DNA from: Anthopleura xanthogrammica
Taxonomy: Eukaryota; Cnidaria; Anthozoa; Actiniaria; Actiniidae
Assembly (NCBI GenBank): GCA_964019055.1
Contig: OZ025215.1
Span: 9,763,708-9,827,707 of the forward strand
Length of the DNA: 64,000 bases
Direction of reading: 5' to 3'
Program-made: the position numbers and the translations under genes
Notes under the pieces: generated by a model
Seen by the model: only the letters and a program-made list of their open reading frames with translations
The model's database searches: none
Told to the model about the DNA's origin: nothing
In this document: one piece after another, positions 24,001 to 35,900 of the stretch
How positions within the stretch are numbered: position 1 is the stretch's first letter
How the letters are laid out: each line of letters opens with the position of its first letter

Positions 24001-27000
24001 ATATCGCAGAGATACAGAAAAGAGCAGCAGAAAAGAAGATAAATCTAAGAAAGATCGATGAACAAACAGTAAGTTTCAATGAGTAGTTTTTACATGAGTG
24101 CAAAACATTTGGTTCTGATTTGCAATGCTCAAGTACATGGTACGACATGCCATAACGATGAAATAGCTTCCTGTTAATTGCATGCAACCTATACTTATCA
24201 AGGCTCAAAATAACTACCAGTCAATGGACAAAGTCCAGCCAGAATATGAACTTGTCTGGTCAAATCTTTGCATTGGCAGTCATTTTGACCAGTATTGTTG
24301 AGGCAGAAACAGGGTATGTCACCAAGCAAAACTAATTTGGCTGGTCATTCATCATGACCTGCCAATGCCTGGCCATTATCTTAAGCCCTGATCATGACCT
24401 ATCCAATTACAATGCATAGGGATGCAGAGTGTATCATTTCCCACTCATTTAAAAATCCTTCTTTTTCTTTTATGTCTTATCGATAATTTTCCATTCTCCG
24501 AGACAGGAAATGGCAACAAGTAAAACCCAGCAATGGCCTTGTGTTAAATTTAAGATTTGTGTATTCTATGCATCCAGGTTGGATTATCAATCGATGAAAC
24601 AGTCAAGGAAGAAGACTTGAATGACCTATTTTGGATATTTGGGTGCGAGTCAAAGGCTGCAGAAATCAGTGGCAACCTGTCTGAAGTACCCCAGAAGAGT
24701 CTTCTTCATACTCCCTTTAAACGACTAAGCAGCTATTTGACGCACCCTGTGTTTAACAGTCATCATTCGGAGACCAACATTGTTAGGTACATGAAGCAGC
24801 TAGAGAATAAGGATCTTTCTCTTGTACACTCCATGATACCCTTGGTAAGTGATATTATTTCATAAATTATACAGTCAAAGCTCTCCTTGCAACTCTCGAC
24901 CAGATCAAGCTACGACCATGATTTTGAGACCCAGTTTGCATTGCCACTTATGAGAGCCCATTCCCATTTGTGAAAGCCCATTCCCATTAGCAACCAGCTC
25001 TGGTTACCACTTTTTCGATTTCCCGAGGTGGTTGCGTACTAGAGGTTCGGCTGTAATAATTATTGAATGAGGCTGAATGAATACTCTATTATTAGGCATG
25101 ATTAATGTTAATTTAAGGCAAATAGTTATATAGTGGAGTCCAATTATCTTAAATCACTGATCAATATGTCTCATCATGAAAAACATTTCCCTGTTTCAGT
25201 GGGTGAATAGACCTCTTCAGCTTGGGTACAATATTATCCCATTTCAGACCTATACATATTCATGTCTCTTCTCATGTTCAACTACTCAAGGGATAAACAT
25301 ATAGGTCTGAAATGGGAAAACAACTGACTCCTCAAGATAAATTATAGCACAAGATTAAAGTAACTCTAAATGATTTCATTCTATTCTATTCGATTATTCG
25401 ATTCTATTCCACTTTAATACCACAGGGATCATGCACCATGAAGTTAAATAGCACCACTGAAATGATGCCTATTACATGGCCAAGGTTTGCCGACATCCAC
25501 CCCTTTGCACCACCAGAACAAGCAGAAGGATACTTAAAACTTTACCAGGAACTTGAAAGGGACTTTTGTGAGATCACAGGTTTTGATGCTGTGTGTTTCC
25601 AGCCAAACAGGTGAGACTGGACATTTCTATTGTTACCATGATTAGAGCTGAGGTGTGGCAATAATTGGGCAACAAAGTCATACAATGTACATACTGTAAC
25701 TTGTTGAGCTGCAAGTTGTAGAGCAAACGTTAATCATATATATGTTACTACCCAGCACCCAACACATTTTCATTGTCATACAAAGCTCTCTCAACTCTTT
25801 GCAACCAAAAAAACATTGAGTACAGAATGGTAACATGAGCAGCATTTGCTTTGCAGCTTACAACCATGCAAGAACATTGCATGGTTGCACCATTTTCTTG
25901 TTCATGATATTGCACCTTTAATTTCTTAGTTGGCTTTCTTTGAGCATTTATTGATTTTTGAAATATATTTTCCAAGCAATATAATATCAAATCTTTACAG
26001 ACAGTAATTAATTTTACTGTTCTTGTTCTCAGTGGAGCACAAGGTGAATACACAGGACTACGAGCTATAAGAGCTTACCAGGAGCATATTGGACAAGAAC
26101 ACAGAAGGGTGACTATTGGCTAATATAGTAGTTGAATTATAGAGTATAATATATAAAATTTGATGATAGTTATGCCTTGACAACTGTACCAGTACAGAGC
26201 TTAAAATAGCAACCAGCTGTTAACTGACAATGTCTGGCCAGAATTAGAACTTGTCCGGTCAAATCTTTGCCTTGCCAGTCATTTTGAACAGTAATGTTGA
26301 GCCATAAACAAGGTATGACTGAGCTAAAACTTAATTGGCCAATAATCATGACCAGTGACTGACTGGCTATTATTTTAAGCCCTTGAGTAGGACCATAAAG
26401 GCTCAGATACAAGGTGCAACATTGCTTGTTACATTATCGTTACAGTACTATTTCAGCAGCCAAATCAGAAAAAATCTCGATTTTTCTGCTTAATTTACAA
26501 GGATAATACAAAATAACATAAAAATAATAAAACAGATGTTCAAATTTTTATATTTTAGTATGATGTGCAATGTTGCACGCAATGTTGCACCGTGTGTCAG
26601 AGTAAACAAACCACAGTGTAGAGCTTAAAATGGAACTCGAAGTTATTTTTTGTTATAACTTGCTCATAAAAGTTTTCTTGCTCTTTATCAGGTGTGTCTG
26701 ATTCCAGTTTCTGCCCACGGCACTAATCCTGCTAGTGCGCAGATGGCAGGATTCACAGTCAAGGTTATTAAAGTTGACAGCAGTGGAAACATTGACATGG
26801 AAGACCTGAAGAAACAGGTACATATTGACCCTCCATTATTGAGCAATCATATTCATAATGTTGAATATTATGTTTGAATTATGTTCAAACTTGATACATG
26901 TAGATGATGATGTTAATGACTATGGTGTCAGATGATGGTATGATGTTGGTGTTATATTGTTAAGTGTGATAATGATGGTGTCTTCTGGTAATGATGATAG

Positions 27001-30000
27001 TCATGATGATGGTGATGATGATAACGATGTTTATGATGACGAGGATAATGATATTGATAACGATGGTGATGATGGGATGATGGTGGTGTTATATGGTGAC
27101 GTGTGATAATGATGATAGTCATGATGATGATGATGATGATGGTGAGGATGATGGTGATGATAATGATGTTGATTATGACGAGGATAATGATATTGATGAC
27201 GGTGATGATGGTGATGATGATGATGGTGATGATAACGATGTTGATGATGACGAGAATAATGATATTGATGATGATGATGATGATGGTGATGATAATGATG
27301 TTGATGTTGATGATGACGAGGATAATGATATTGATGATGATGATGATGATGGTGATGATAACGATGTTGATGATGACGAGGATAATGATATTGATGACAA
27401 TGGTGATGATGGGATGATGCATGGTGGTGTTATAAGACCTGTGACATTTGATAATACTGATGGTGTCCAAATGCATAGGACTTACAATGGTGATAGTGGA
27501 CGGTTTTAAATACAGTACCATGATTTTGCCACCCAAAATATATCTAACTAAAGGTTATTGACTTTATTTACTTCTCCAGGCAGAGAAGTACAGTCAAGAG
27601 CTTGCAGCCATTATGGTTACCTATCCATCTACAAATGGTGTATTTGAAGCTGGAATAAGGTATTTACCAATCATTGTCCAAATAGAGGTATCTTGTCAAA
27701 TGTACCAGTCACTCAATGTGGAGGCACCTTTAGTTAGTGAACATAATTTGTTATGTTATTTGCAGAGAGATTTGCGACTTGGTACATTACCATGGAGGAC
27801 AAGTGTATTTGGATGGAGCCAATCTTAATGCTCAGGTGAGAAGAAGTATATACATTGATTAACAGTTTGTTTATTTTGCTATTTTTTATTAATTCAAGCA
27901 TTTTTGGTTGTCTTTGTGCAGGTTGGTTTGTGCCGACCAGGTGACTATGGTGCTGATGTAATGCACAGTAACTTACACAAGACATTCTGCATCCCACATG
28001 GAGGAGGAGGACCTGGCATGGGACCTATAGGAGTGTAAGCCTGCCTATTGAATATGTGCAGTTGTAGTGTGTTCATAAGGGGGACAAAACCAAGGGTTAA
28101 TATATACTACAGTGTCCCTATGAAGGGGTGTCCATTAACCAGGGTTTCACATGTTAACCAGATTTAACATTTAATTTAGTTTGTATGGTTCAAAATTATT
28201 TCCTCAATTGATAAATAGGCAAATTTTTTATAACTATAAAGGCTCCGACACACAGTGCAACATTGCATTCAACATTGTGTGCAACATCACACTAAAATTT
28301 AAAAGTTTGAACGTCTGTTTTATTATTTTTATGTCATTTGTATTATCCTTGTAAATTAAGCAGAAAAATCGAGATTTTCTCTGATTTGGCTGCTGAAATA
28401 GCACTGTAATCATAATGTTGCATGGAATGTTGCACCATGTATCTGAGCCTTAACTTTCTTTATTTTCAGCCGAAAACATCTTATTCCCTTCCTTCCATCA
28501 CATCCCGTCATCCCACCATCCAGTTCAGTAGAACCAGGTGCTAAACCCTTTGGGGTCATCTCGGCTGCACCTTATGGCTCAAGTGCAATCTTGACGATTT
28601 CTTGGGCTTATATCAAGTTGATGGGTGCCAAGGGACTGAAACAGGCTTCTGAGGTGAGATATATTTTATGAGATATTTATGCATTACTGCGGTTTTACAT
28701 ATAATTTCTGTAAAAACTCGGGCATTCCAACAGCTTGTTGTGAAATGGGTTTTTCATTGTCGCCACTCAAAAATATAAATTTAAAGGTACTGACTAATTA
28801 GTTTTGATTCAGTAAAAAAAAAACATTTCACAACAAGACATTGGAATGTCAGGGTTAAATTGACAGAATATGTAGAACAGCAGTAAGGGCAAGGGTTCCT
28901 CGCTGGTAGCAGAAGAAGGGGTTTGTAGACCAGGTGATCTCACATTCTTGTATCAATTGATCTCTCTTTAATTATACCCTTACCCTTTTTCACTCCACCT
29001 GAACATTTTGAAAACTTTATACATGTATCTTCACAGGTTGCTATATTGAATGCAAACTACATGGCCTCAAGACTCAAAGATCATTATGATGTACTGTTTA
29101 TTGGTGATGGTAAGTCTTTGGCAAAAATCTAATTATAAAAATTCTCTTCAATTGGCTTAACATGTACAAACTTTCAGCAGATTACCACCAGTTAAAGGCT
29201 CTTGAACCAGCAAAGCGATACTGTACAAAGAAAATAACTATGTACGTGTTAAAATTGACAATAGCCAGTTGGGGGAGAGTTGAGTCAGGATGTTCATTCT
29301 CACCACATGTCCCAGCCCTGATTCTTTATGGCTTGCTTACGGCATATACAAGATATAGTTAAGATATTTGTCATTCAACTCTACAGGTCACTGTGCCCAT
29401 GAGTTCATTATTGATGCCAAAGATTTTAAAAAGACGGCAGGAATTGAAGCCATGGATATTGCAAAGAGACTTCAGGATTATGGTAAGTGAGTGAAGTTCT
29501 TTATGACAGGACTTTTTATGAGTCTTGGCTTCCCTGTGGCTTCCCATGGGTTCCCTGTGGTGAACAAAGTATATGGTTTTGAGTTTCAATTCTTGTTAAT
29601 GGGATTTTTAATCTTTTTAGGTTTCCATGCTCCTACTGTTTCCTGGCCTGTGTCAACTGCTCTGATGATTGAGCCAACCGAGAGTGAGAGCAAAGCCGAA
29701 CTGGACCGACTTTGTGATGCACTAATATGTAAGCTAATTCTGACTTGATCCTACGTCTTATAAAATGGGCCGTTTCTCCCCACCCACCCCCTGTCAGGGT
29801 TCAGGATATTAATTTTTATTTTCTCCTCGCATTACCAGTACCTCCCAAAATTTCCACTTGTGTTTTCTTTCAGGTTTATAATCAGTTTTCCAAACCCCAG
29901 GATTTCTATGTTTTCTTTGTTGTTTTTTTCCTATCATGGTCTCTCCCCTAGATTCTCAGTCTTCTCTACCTGATCCTTATGCATCCCAGTATTTCTTATC

Positions 30001-31577
30001 ATAGAGCAATCATCCAGAAGTCTGCTCAATACTTTGTGTTTTTTAATGACCTTAAGTTCCCTGAATTTGCTTGGATGATCACGAAACAATGGTTTCAAGT
30101 AGAGGATGGCCTTGATAAATAAAAGAATCAAGTGCAATCTCGACTTGGGACCATTGTTTCATGATCATCCTAGCGAGCCCAGAAAGGCCTATTTGTTAAA
30201 TAATGTGAAGAGTTAATCTATACATTGAGACCCTTTTTCCTTCCATTTTTTAACTTCCATTTTTTCACTGTCAATTGCAGCTATAAGAAATGAAATCAGA
30301 GACATTGAAGATGGAGTCATGGCCTTGAAAAATAACCCTCTCAAGGTACTCATTATGTAATACCTTAGTTTGTGGTTTGGGAAGGGGAGAGAGTGTTGAA
30401 GATGATTTCTTGAGGTTTATGGGGAATGCAGTCAAATATATTGTACCAGGGAAACTGTTTGAAGGTGTAAACAAATCCCCCTTTTTCTCCCTCTTTGCAA
30501 CGATAAAATGGCAAAATCATGTTAACCTCCATTCCAAAGTTCTGGTGACAGATTTGGAATGACACCCACCATACTATATCATGAGATTGTCATACAGTAG
30601 ATATGCTCCTGTATTACAAAATTAAGGGGTTTTTCTTAATTTTTAGAATGCTCCTCATCCTCAAGATGTTGTCATGTCAGACAAATGGAGCTATCCCTAC
30701 AGCCGTGAAGTTGCAGCATATCCTGCAGTAAGTAAAAAAAATTGAATAGGTTAAACTCCTTTTTTACACAATTATATTCATGATCAAATCCATGCACAAA
30801 TCAAGCATTGCAGTTATTTTCAATGACAATAATTATTGTAAGATTCTTGCAATTTTCCATCATGACCAAAGAGGGTTTTGGTAAATGTCAATTAAAGTGT
30901 TTCTATGACATTGTCAGAAATCACAAAATTTTCAAGGGAACATATGGCAGCCTACATAATTATATGGAATGTCATGGAAAAACCTTGATTTGCGTATTTG
31001 ATGTCCACCAAAACCTACTTTCTGAGTCATGATCACTGTCAGTAAACCTTATTTACCTAGCTAATATTCAGATAAATGCAAATTAACAGTGGAATCCACA
31101 GAGTGGCTCTTACTCCACTGCATTCCAATTGGAATTTAGAAGTTGATTTTTGAGGAGGGAGGAAAAACCGGAGAACCCGGAAAAACCCTTGAAGCACAGG
31201 AGAGAACCAACAAACAACTCTACTCACATACGACACCGAGCCCAGCGGGGCTCGAACTCGGGTCGCCTTGGTGAGAGGGAAGCGCTCTCACCGCTACACC
31301 ACCCATGCTTCCCATAATTACTCTTTTATCTCTAAGGTTCCTCGTGGGTAAGTTATCGAGATGATCCCTGTTTCTAAATTAGATTACACTTCAAATTCAT
31401 TTAAAGAAACAGTGATTGTATTTTGATTTAATTTTCTTTCAGCCCTGGTTGAAAGGCACAACAAAGTTCTGGCCTGGCTGTGCAAGGGTAGATGACAAAC
31501 ACGGTGACCAACATCTCGTCTGCACCTGTCCACCATTAGAAAGCTATGACTATGAAAAAACAAAGGCATTCACATGA
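17108..31577 (+). CDS. GLDC: Glycine dehydrogenase (decarboxylating), mitochondrial; glycine cleavage system P-protein, complete
   Basis: Complete 25-exon gene, 1024 aa (human protein about 1020). Exons: 17108-17350, 17768-17846, 18736-18871, 19232-19396, 20104-20181, 21350-21512, 21779-21890, 22506-22596, 23133-23335, 23717-23775, 23982-24068, 24578-24844, 25426-25610, 26033-26108, 26692-26817, 27580-27659, 27766-27835, 27922-28034, 28470-28653, 29037-29109, 29387-29482, 29621-29728, 30281-30345, 30647-30727, 31443-31577. The P-protein uses PLP to decarboxylate glycine and passes the aminomethyl group to lipoyl H-protein in the mitochondrial matrix. The Arg/Ser-rich, acid-poor first 45 residues look like a mitochondrial presequence. 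Landmarks: [91 protein letters not shown]. The PLP lysine is K760 in [10 protein letters not shown], followed by the glycine-rich [11 protein letters not shown]. Intron 1 uses a GC donor (AAG|gcaagt); all other donors are GT. No break or missing key residue seen. The start is the first in-frame Met before the presequence. Confidence 0.97.
17948..18031. mobile_element. Fold-back MITE of the CAATGGTTCCAAGT family, diverged
   Basis: GLDC intron 2. The left arm gaaacaatggctccaagttg and right arm caacttagaaccattgtt are imperfect inverses with a short loop. Relatives at 1811-2297 and 30073-30170. Confidence 0.6.
19456..19650. mobile_element. MITE of the CTGGTCATNNTGACCAG family, copy 1
   Basis: GLDC intron 4. 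Ends are CAAGGCTTGAAATA and TTATTTCAAGCCCTG (inverted). The interior has tggtcaaatctttgccttgc and attttgaccagtaac. Full copies also at 24199-24398 and 26197-26388; diverged relatives near 22230-22390. Confidence 0.65.
19652..19850 (+). mobile_element. tRNA-derived SINE, subfamily 2, decayed
   Basis: GLDC intron 4. Same layout as 2990-3190: ctctggagtcttggatttga, then ggacttggcatcacatgtga, gtctctcccttgatttgagg and a tail ending in a tgagttagacatgcc motif. The B box is mutated. Confidence 0.5.
19914..20005. repeat. Perfect 92-bp spacerless palindrome
   Basis: Two exact 46-base inverted arms meet with no spacer at 19959/19960 (centre TTTTGCAAAA). I compared the arms base by base and found no mismatch. 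It lies in GLDC intron 4. Confidence 0.95.
21024..21080. repeat. ATT trinucleotide microsatellite
   Basis: Pure (ATT)n run in GLDC intron 5. Confidence 0.95.
21125..21290. mobile_element. MITE of the AGTTCCCTGCGCCATCTTGAAAGG family, diverged copy
   Basis: GLDC intron 5. Ends gtccccttcatagttcccta and aatgtgaaagagac mirror each other. The interior has catgaaaggtagttgcatag and tgcctttcaagatgg. Relatives at 36255, 44851 and 45860. Confidence 0.6.
22840..23030. repeat. Degenerate GTCA/GTTG tetranucleotide tract
   Basis: GLDC intron 8 has a decayed (GTCA)n run drifting into GGTCGGTCAGTCGGTTGG. The open frame across it is not supported as coding. Confidence 0.75.
24199..24398. mobile_element. MITE of the CTGGTCATNNTGACCAG family, copy 2
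   Basis: GLDC intron 11. Starts near AAGGCTCAAAATAACTACC and ends near CTTAAGCCCTGATC; interior ttgtctggtcaaatctttgc. Confidence 0.6.
24877..25058. mobile_element. MITE with TACAGTCAAAGCTCT / AGGTTCGGCTGTA ends
   Basis: GLDC intron 12. The terminal inverted repeat is imperfect. The interior has two copies of gagagcccattcccatt-like or gaaagcccattcccatt sequence. Confidence 0.5.
25209..25325. mobile_element. MITE of the CCCATTTCAGACC fold-back family, short copy
   Basis: GLDC intron 12. tatcccatttcagacctata and tataggtctgaaatggg are inverted arms; the interior has catgtctcttctcatgttca. Confidence 0.6.
26197..26388. mobile_element. MITE of the CTGGTCATNNTGACCAG family, copy 3
   Basis: GLDC intron 14. 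Ends gagcttaaaatagc and gctattattttaagccc are inverted; interior as in copies 1 and 2. Confidence 0.6.
26395..26607 (+). mobile_element. About 210-bp MITE with TGCAACATTGC ends (first of an inverted pair)
   Basis: GLDC intron 14. Begins aaaggctcagatacaaggtg and ends near gcaatgttgcaccgtgtgtc. The interior ttcagcagccaaatcagaaa and cttaatttacaaggataata match the reverse complement of 28240-28452. Confidence 0.8.
26890..27480. repeat. GAT/GATG microsatellite with a higher-order repeat
   Basis: GLDC intron 15 holds a long purine/T-rich tract built from GATGAT, GGTGATGAT and AATGATATTGATGA units. Acidic or Ile/Ser-rich frames over it are artefacts. Confidence 0.9.
28240..28452 (-). mobile_element. 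About 210-bp MITE with TGCAACATTGC ends (second of an inverted pair)
   Basis: GLDC intron 18. In reverse orientation to 26395-26607: cttgtaaattaagcag and ctgatttggctgctgaaata are reverse complements of segments of the first copy. Confidence 0.8.
30073..30170. mobile_element. Fold-back MITE of the CAATGGTTCCAAGT family
   Basis: GLDC intron 22. GGATGATCACGAAACAATGG and CCATTGTTTCATGATCATCC form nearly perfect inverted ends over 98 bp. Confidence 0.75.
31107..31313 (-). mobile_element. tRNA-derived SINE, subfamily 1, minus strand
   Basis: GLDC intron 24. Read on the minus strand: head gggaagcatgggtggtgtag with an A-box-like TGGTGTAGCGG, B box GAGTTCGAGCCCCG, then the shared body (ttggttctctcctgtgcttc, ccgggttctccggtttttcc) and tail TTCCAATTGGAATGCAG. 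It closely matches 3673-3870. Confidence 0.8.
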
Positions 31578-32945
31578 GAATTGAAAGAAAGAAAAAGAAA
31601 GAAAACCAATTGAAAGAGCATTTTGATGATTTCTATTGCTTAACTCATCATCAGACTTCTGTGTATTTCAATCGGGAATCAAGTTTCTGTGAAAAGGAAT
31701 GAGCCACATGTTACTAGATAGATCTAGTTCAGGAAAATCTGACAAAGTTTGGACGAAGAATTATGATTCAACTTCACGATATTGCTATCAGTCAAATTAA
31801 AAGTTGGGGCTTAGTTTGTGATTAAATAATGTCCTGGGATTCACAAAAAGGGGGCCATTATTCTCCGTCTTATGTTGCTTAGCTATAGGCCCACCACTTC
31901 CTACAACAGATCTATTGAACCTCAAAGGAAATCTAGTCATGAGTGACTGCTGCTTCTAAAAACAGTCAAAGAGAATTATGAGCTTCAAATTATTAGAAAA
32001 CACACATGCATATAATTTATTTGCCTCATAACTCTTAAAAGAGCACTTTAATTATACCTCTAATAATGATATTGTTAATCAAAATTAATACTCAATTTTC
32101 CTATTTTTATTATATCATTTATGTTTCCTTTTGGGTGCAAACATGGGTTCATAATATATTACCAGTACATGGGTGTGCACAAGTATACTATACAACCAGT
32201 TAGAATTCAGCAAAACTTATTTTCCAATACTACAGCTGTAAGTCTTCTAAAGTATTCTTTTTATGCTGTTTAATAAAAAGTTTTTTACACCAAAAGTTGT
32301 GCAATATTGCTGCCATTTTTGGCCTTTTTTATGTGTAATGCAATTTTCTGACAATCTTATATGACTCTTCTGTAATTGCATCCTTGAAGGTCCTGAAGGG
32401 GGTCCAAATCCCACTTCAAGGCCAAAATTTTGCAAAATCCCAGTCCAAGTCATGCAAAATCTCAGTCCAAGTTATGGAGTTAGAGCTCAAGATTTTGCAA
32501 AATCCAGTAATGACTAAATCCCAGTCCCAGTGCATGAAATCCAATTTTCCCAGCCCTCCAAAAAGCCGAATCCCAGCTCCCATTTTACCCCTTCAGGACC
32601 CTCATCCAGTGAATGGCAGATAGGAAGAGTGGAGCAGCAAATGGTTGACTTCCTCACCGCTGCTAATCAGTGTCACAGTATTTAGTTTTTAAAACCGGCA
32701 CTTTTCGCTACTAGTGGTCTATCACTTATACACTACTTGTAGCTCAGCCAATCAGAGCGCAGGATTTGTGATAGGCATTAGTCCGTTCTTGCGTTTTTTG
32801 CTGGCGGATAAAATTCCCCCTACCCCTCTCCTCTGGGGAAGTATTTACCTCATACCTCAAGTCAGGCCGGTTGGAAAGCACGACCAAGAAATACAAAAAT
32901 GTTCAGGCACATTTTACGCATTTATATTGTTTTTTTCTCTTCAAA
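31578..32945 (+). other. GLDC 3' UTR and short intergenic gap to the LRR gene
   Basis: The GLDC 3' UTR probably runs to the AATAAA at 32272-32277. A short repeat (aaatcccagtccaagtcatg, aaatctcagtccaagttatg) lies at 32395-32540. At 32690-32790, ctactagtggtctatcac and tcagccaatcagagcgcagg match a repeat also seen at 46370-46470. The LRR gene 5' UTR should lie at the right end; its first exon is not resolved. Confidence 0.5.
32272..32277 (+). terminator. Probable GLDC polyadenylation signal
   Basis: Canonical AATAAA about 700 bases after the GLDC stop, followed by T-rich sequence. The choice is by position only. Confidence 0.5.
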
Positions 32946-35900
32946 ATGAGGATATCAAACCAGGTAAGACTCCAAAGAAAAGGTATTCCTTGAAAAAACA
33001 AGGTTTAAATGTTTATTTTTGTGTTTTTCTTCAGCTGTTGCGGTCCCGTGCAGCGCCACGGCCTTTGTACAGCACTGAGCTCATTGACCTCTCGCATCTT
33101 GATCTTGGTAAGATTTTTTTTCACTATTTCCTAACAATTAAGCTCTAAAACTGACCTCCATTTATTCCTTTACACCTTATAATTCCTATCTACAGTTTCA
33201 GTGGACAGACTCGAGCTGTGTCCTAAGTTACAGACGTTGATATTGAGGGAAAACAGGATCGAAGCTGTCCCGAACTTGGACTGTTGTCCTCAATTATGGA
33301 AAATTGATCTGGCTAATAATAAGGTTTTTATTGACTATTTCTCATCTAAACTCGTTAAAAAAGCTATCCATTCCTTTGTTATTATTATTTATTGATATCC
33401 TCTTGATTATTTTAATATTAATTATTTTGATATTAAGAATATAAGACCTTCAAAACACTCACTTCTCGTTAAGATTTTTCAAATCAAAAACCTTCTTGTT
33501 GTCAAACAGCTAACTCTGTTTACACAAGCTAAATCACCCTGGAAATAAGAATTTTTGCTCAACTTAGGAATTATTTTTGTACTTTCTAAATAAAGAAACC
33601 TTGGTATCAATGATTTTTCCATTTTATAAGGGTTTGATTTAATTATTTAGCTCCTTATCGATAAAGTTATCAAGTCTTTTTTTGTACAAATTGAAGGGTT
33701 TATTTTGGAGTCAGTCCTTTTGTTTTATCTGTTGTAAGATAATGACTTGAAATGTTTTCACAGTCAGAAGCTAAATGATCCCAAACAAGAAAGGATATCT
33801 AACGATTATTTCTTATTTTTGGTTTTATTTCTCAGTAGGGGTTTATAAATTTATAATTCGCGGCGTAATTTGAAACCCCGGTATTTTTTGTGTGTTTTTT
33901 TATAAATTGCGTGACGAGCACGCGAAGCCATTTTATCCTATTTTTATATTTTTTTCTACAACGTAGATTTACTAAATTTGAATTTTTGAATTAGTTATTA
34001 AACATTTAATGTTTTTTTTTTCAGTATGAAAGAAAGAAAGAAATGGGGAAAGAAAAATATTTTTACTAAATTTTTTTTACCAGTGTTTTCATTGCTACGA
34101 TATGCGCTGATCGAGACAACCGTCACGACAGGGAAATACGCTTCTCAGTTGAGCTTAGAATGACCAAAGTTTTGTCACAAAGTTTGTCGTTGAAAAGTGC
34201 ATTTTGTCAAGGGCAACATCAAAAGTATTGAATCGTATAGTGTGGGAAAAATTAATGGACTTAATATAGCGCCACGGTGACGTCAGTATCATACATGCTT
34301 TTTATTGAATACTTTTGATGTTGCCCCTGACAACATGCACTTTTAAACGATAAAACTTCATGACAAAACTTCGGTCATTCCAGGCTCAACTGTAAAGCGT
34401 AGTACACTGCTATCAATCAAACAAATTGTTCGGTACCTTTACATATTCTGATTGGCCGCATTGTATTGCCTGATTTCCCTGTCGCTACTATTGTCGTGAT
34501 CAGCATGTAGCAATGAAAATAGTGGTAAGGATTTTCTGGTTTCGGGACCCAAACATCTCCAATCCGCCTGATGAGCACATTTCTTTGGCTTCCTTCCTTT
34601 ATACACAATATAGTTTGAAATTATAAATTTTTGATTGAAAAAATCCAGACATCTAAAAGTTGTGGCAGTCACAGACTGAGACATAAAAAGCTCTAGATAA
34701 CATCATTTCTGATGGTTGAATATTTTTGACAGCTTCGCAGCCTGGAGGGTCTTAGTCGATTCCCAGCATTTGGTACCCTTATTCTCTCTAACAATGAACT
34801 GGATTGGAACCAACTACTGAAGATACGTCATATACATATCCTTGATCTTACTCTCCATGGCAACCCACTCCTTGAAATGGATGCATATTGTAAGTAAATT
34901 TTTGCAAGGATAATTTTTTTAAATGTGGTTGATTGGGCTACCTGTGGAATTTTGGGAGGGGGATGCTTCAATCGATCCCAGAGCCCTCTAATTCTTACTG
35001 TGCATGCTTGATGAAATGCCAGAGACTCTGGGAAACCCTAGAATTTTGAGCTCTGATTGGATAGAATATTTGTCGTGATAACTGATTTAAAAACTGCACT
35101 ACCAATCACATTTATTTAGAGCCCTTGCAATAAAGGATAACAATTGCATTGAGAGTCAATAAAATGGCAGTGCAGCTGTAATGCAATAAGAATGGCTTTC
35201 TTCGGGAGTAAAATTTAAAAAAAAATTGATTTAGCGAACACTCGCTCTAGCTAATTAATTCAAATTTTGCGTATAACATATCAGGTAACCAGATTTCTGG
35301 CTACCATGTACTAGGTTTCCCAGAGTCTCTGGCACTTCGTAGAGCATGCGCAAAAGAATGACAGGGCTCTGGGGGACAATTTTGATTATATCATATCTTG
35401 AGCAGATCTAAAATTGATTTTAGAAATTGATTTATTATACATTTAACAAAATTGCAGACAGACTTCATGTTATTGACAGTCTCCCCAATATCTGGATGCT
35501 GGATGGTCGTATCATAACATGTAAGGCAATTCATAGATATTTTGGGATAAGGGGTAGGGGTACATTTAATAAGATTGTTATCTTTACATTTAATTTGTAG
35601 CTGCAGAGAGAGCCCAAGTACAACAGTTTTTCAAAGATACTAACCTCTGTGAAAGACCTGTGGTATGCCTAAGTTTTTATTTATTTTATCATATTTAGTT
35701 TTCACAATAATTTTCTTATAAAATGACAACATTTTAGTGTATTTGCATACTTCTATGCATGGGCTTTTTTGCTGCCAAGCGAGCTTTTGCACACCTTATT
35801 TGGTAAAACCGGCCAACTTCGCATCAAAATGTCAAATGAATATGTTTAATGTACAAAAGCCAGTGCAGAGAAGTATGCAAATACATTAAATTAATGTGGT

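Noticed and set aside
26952..27536. Acidic or Ile-rich frames of up to 194 residues
   Set aside because: GAT microsatellite within GLDC intron 15.
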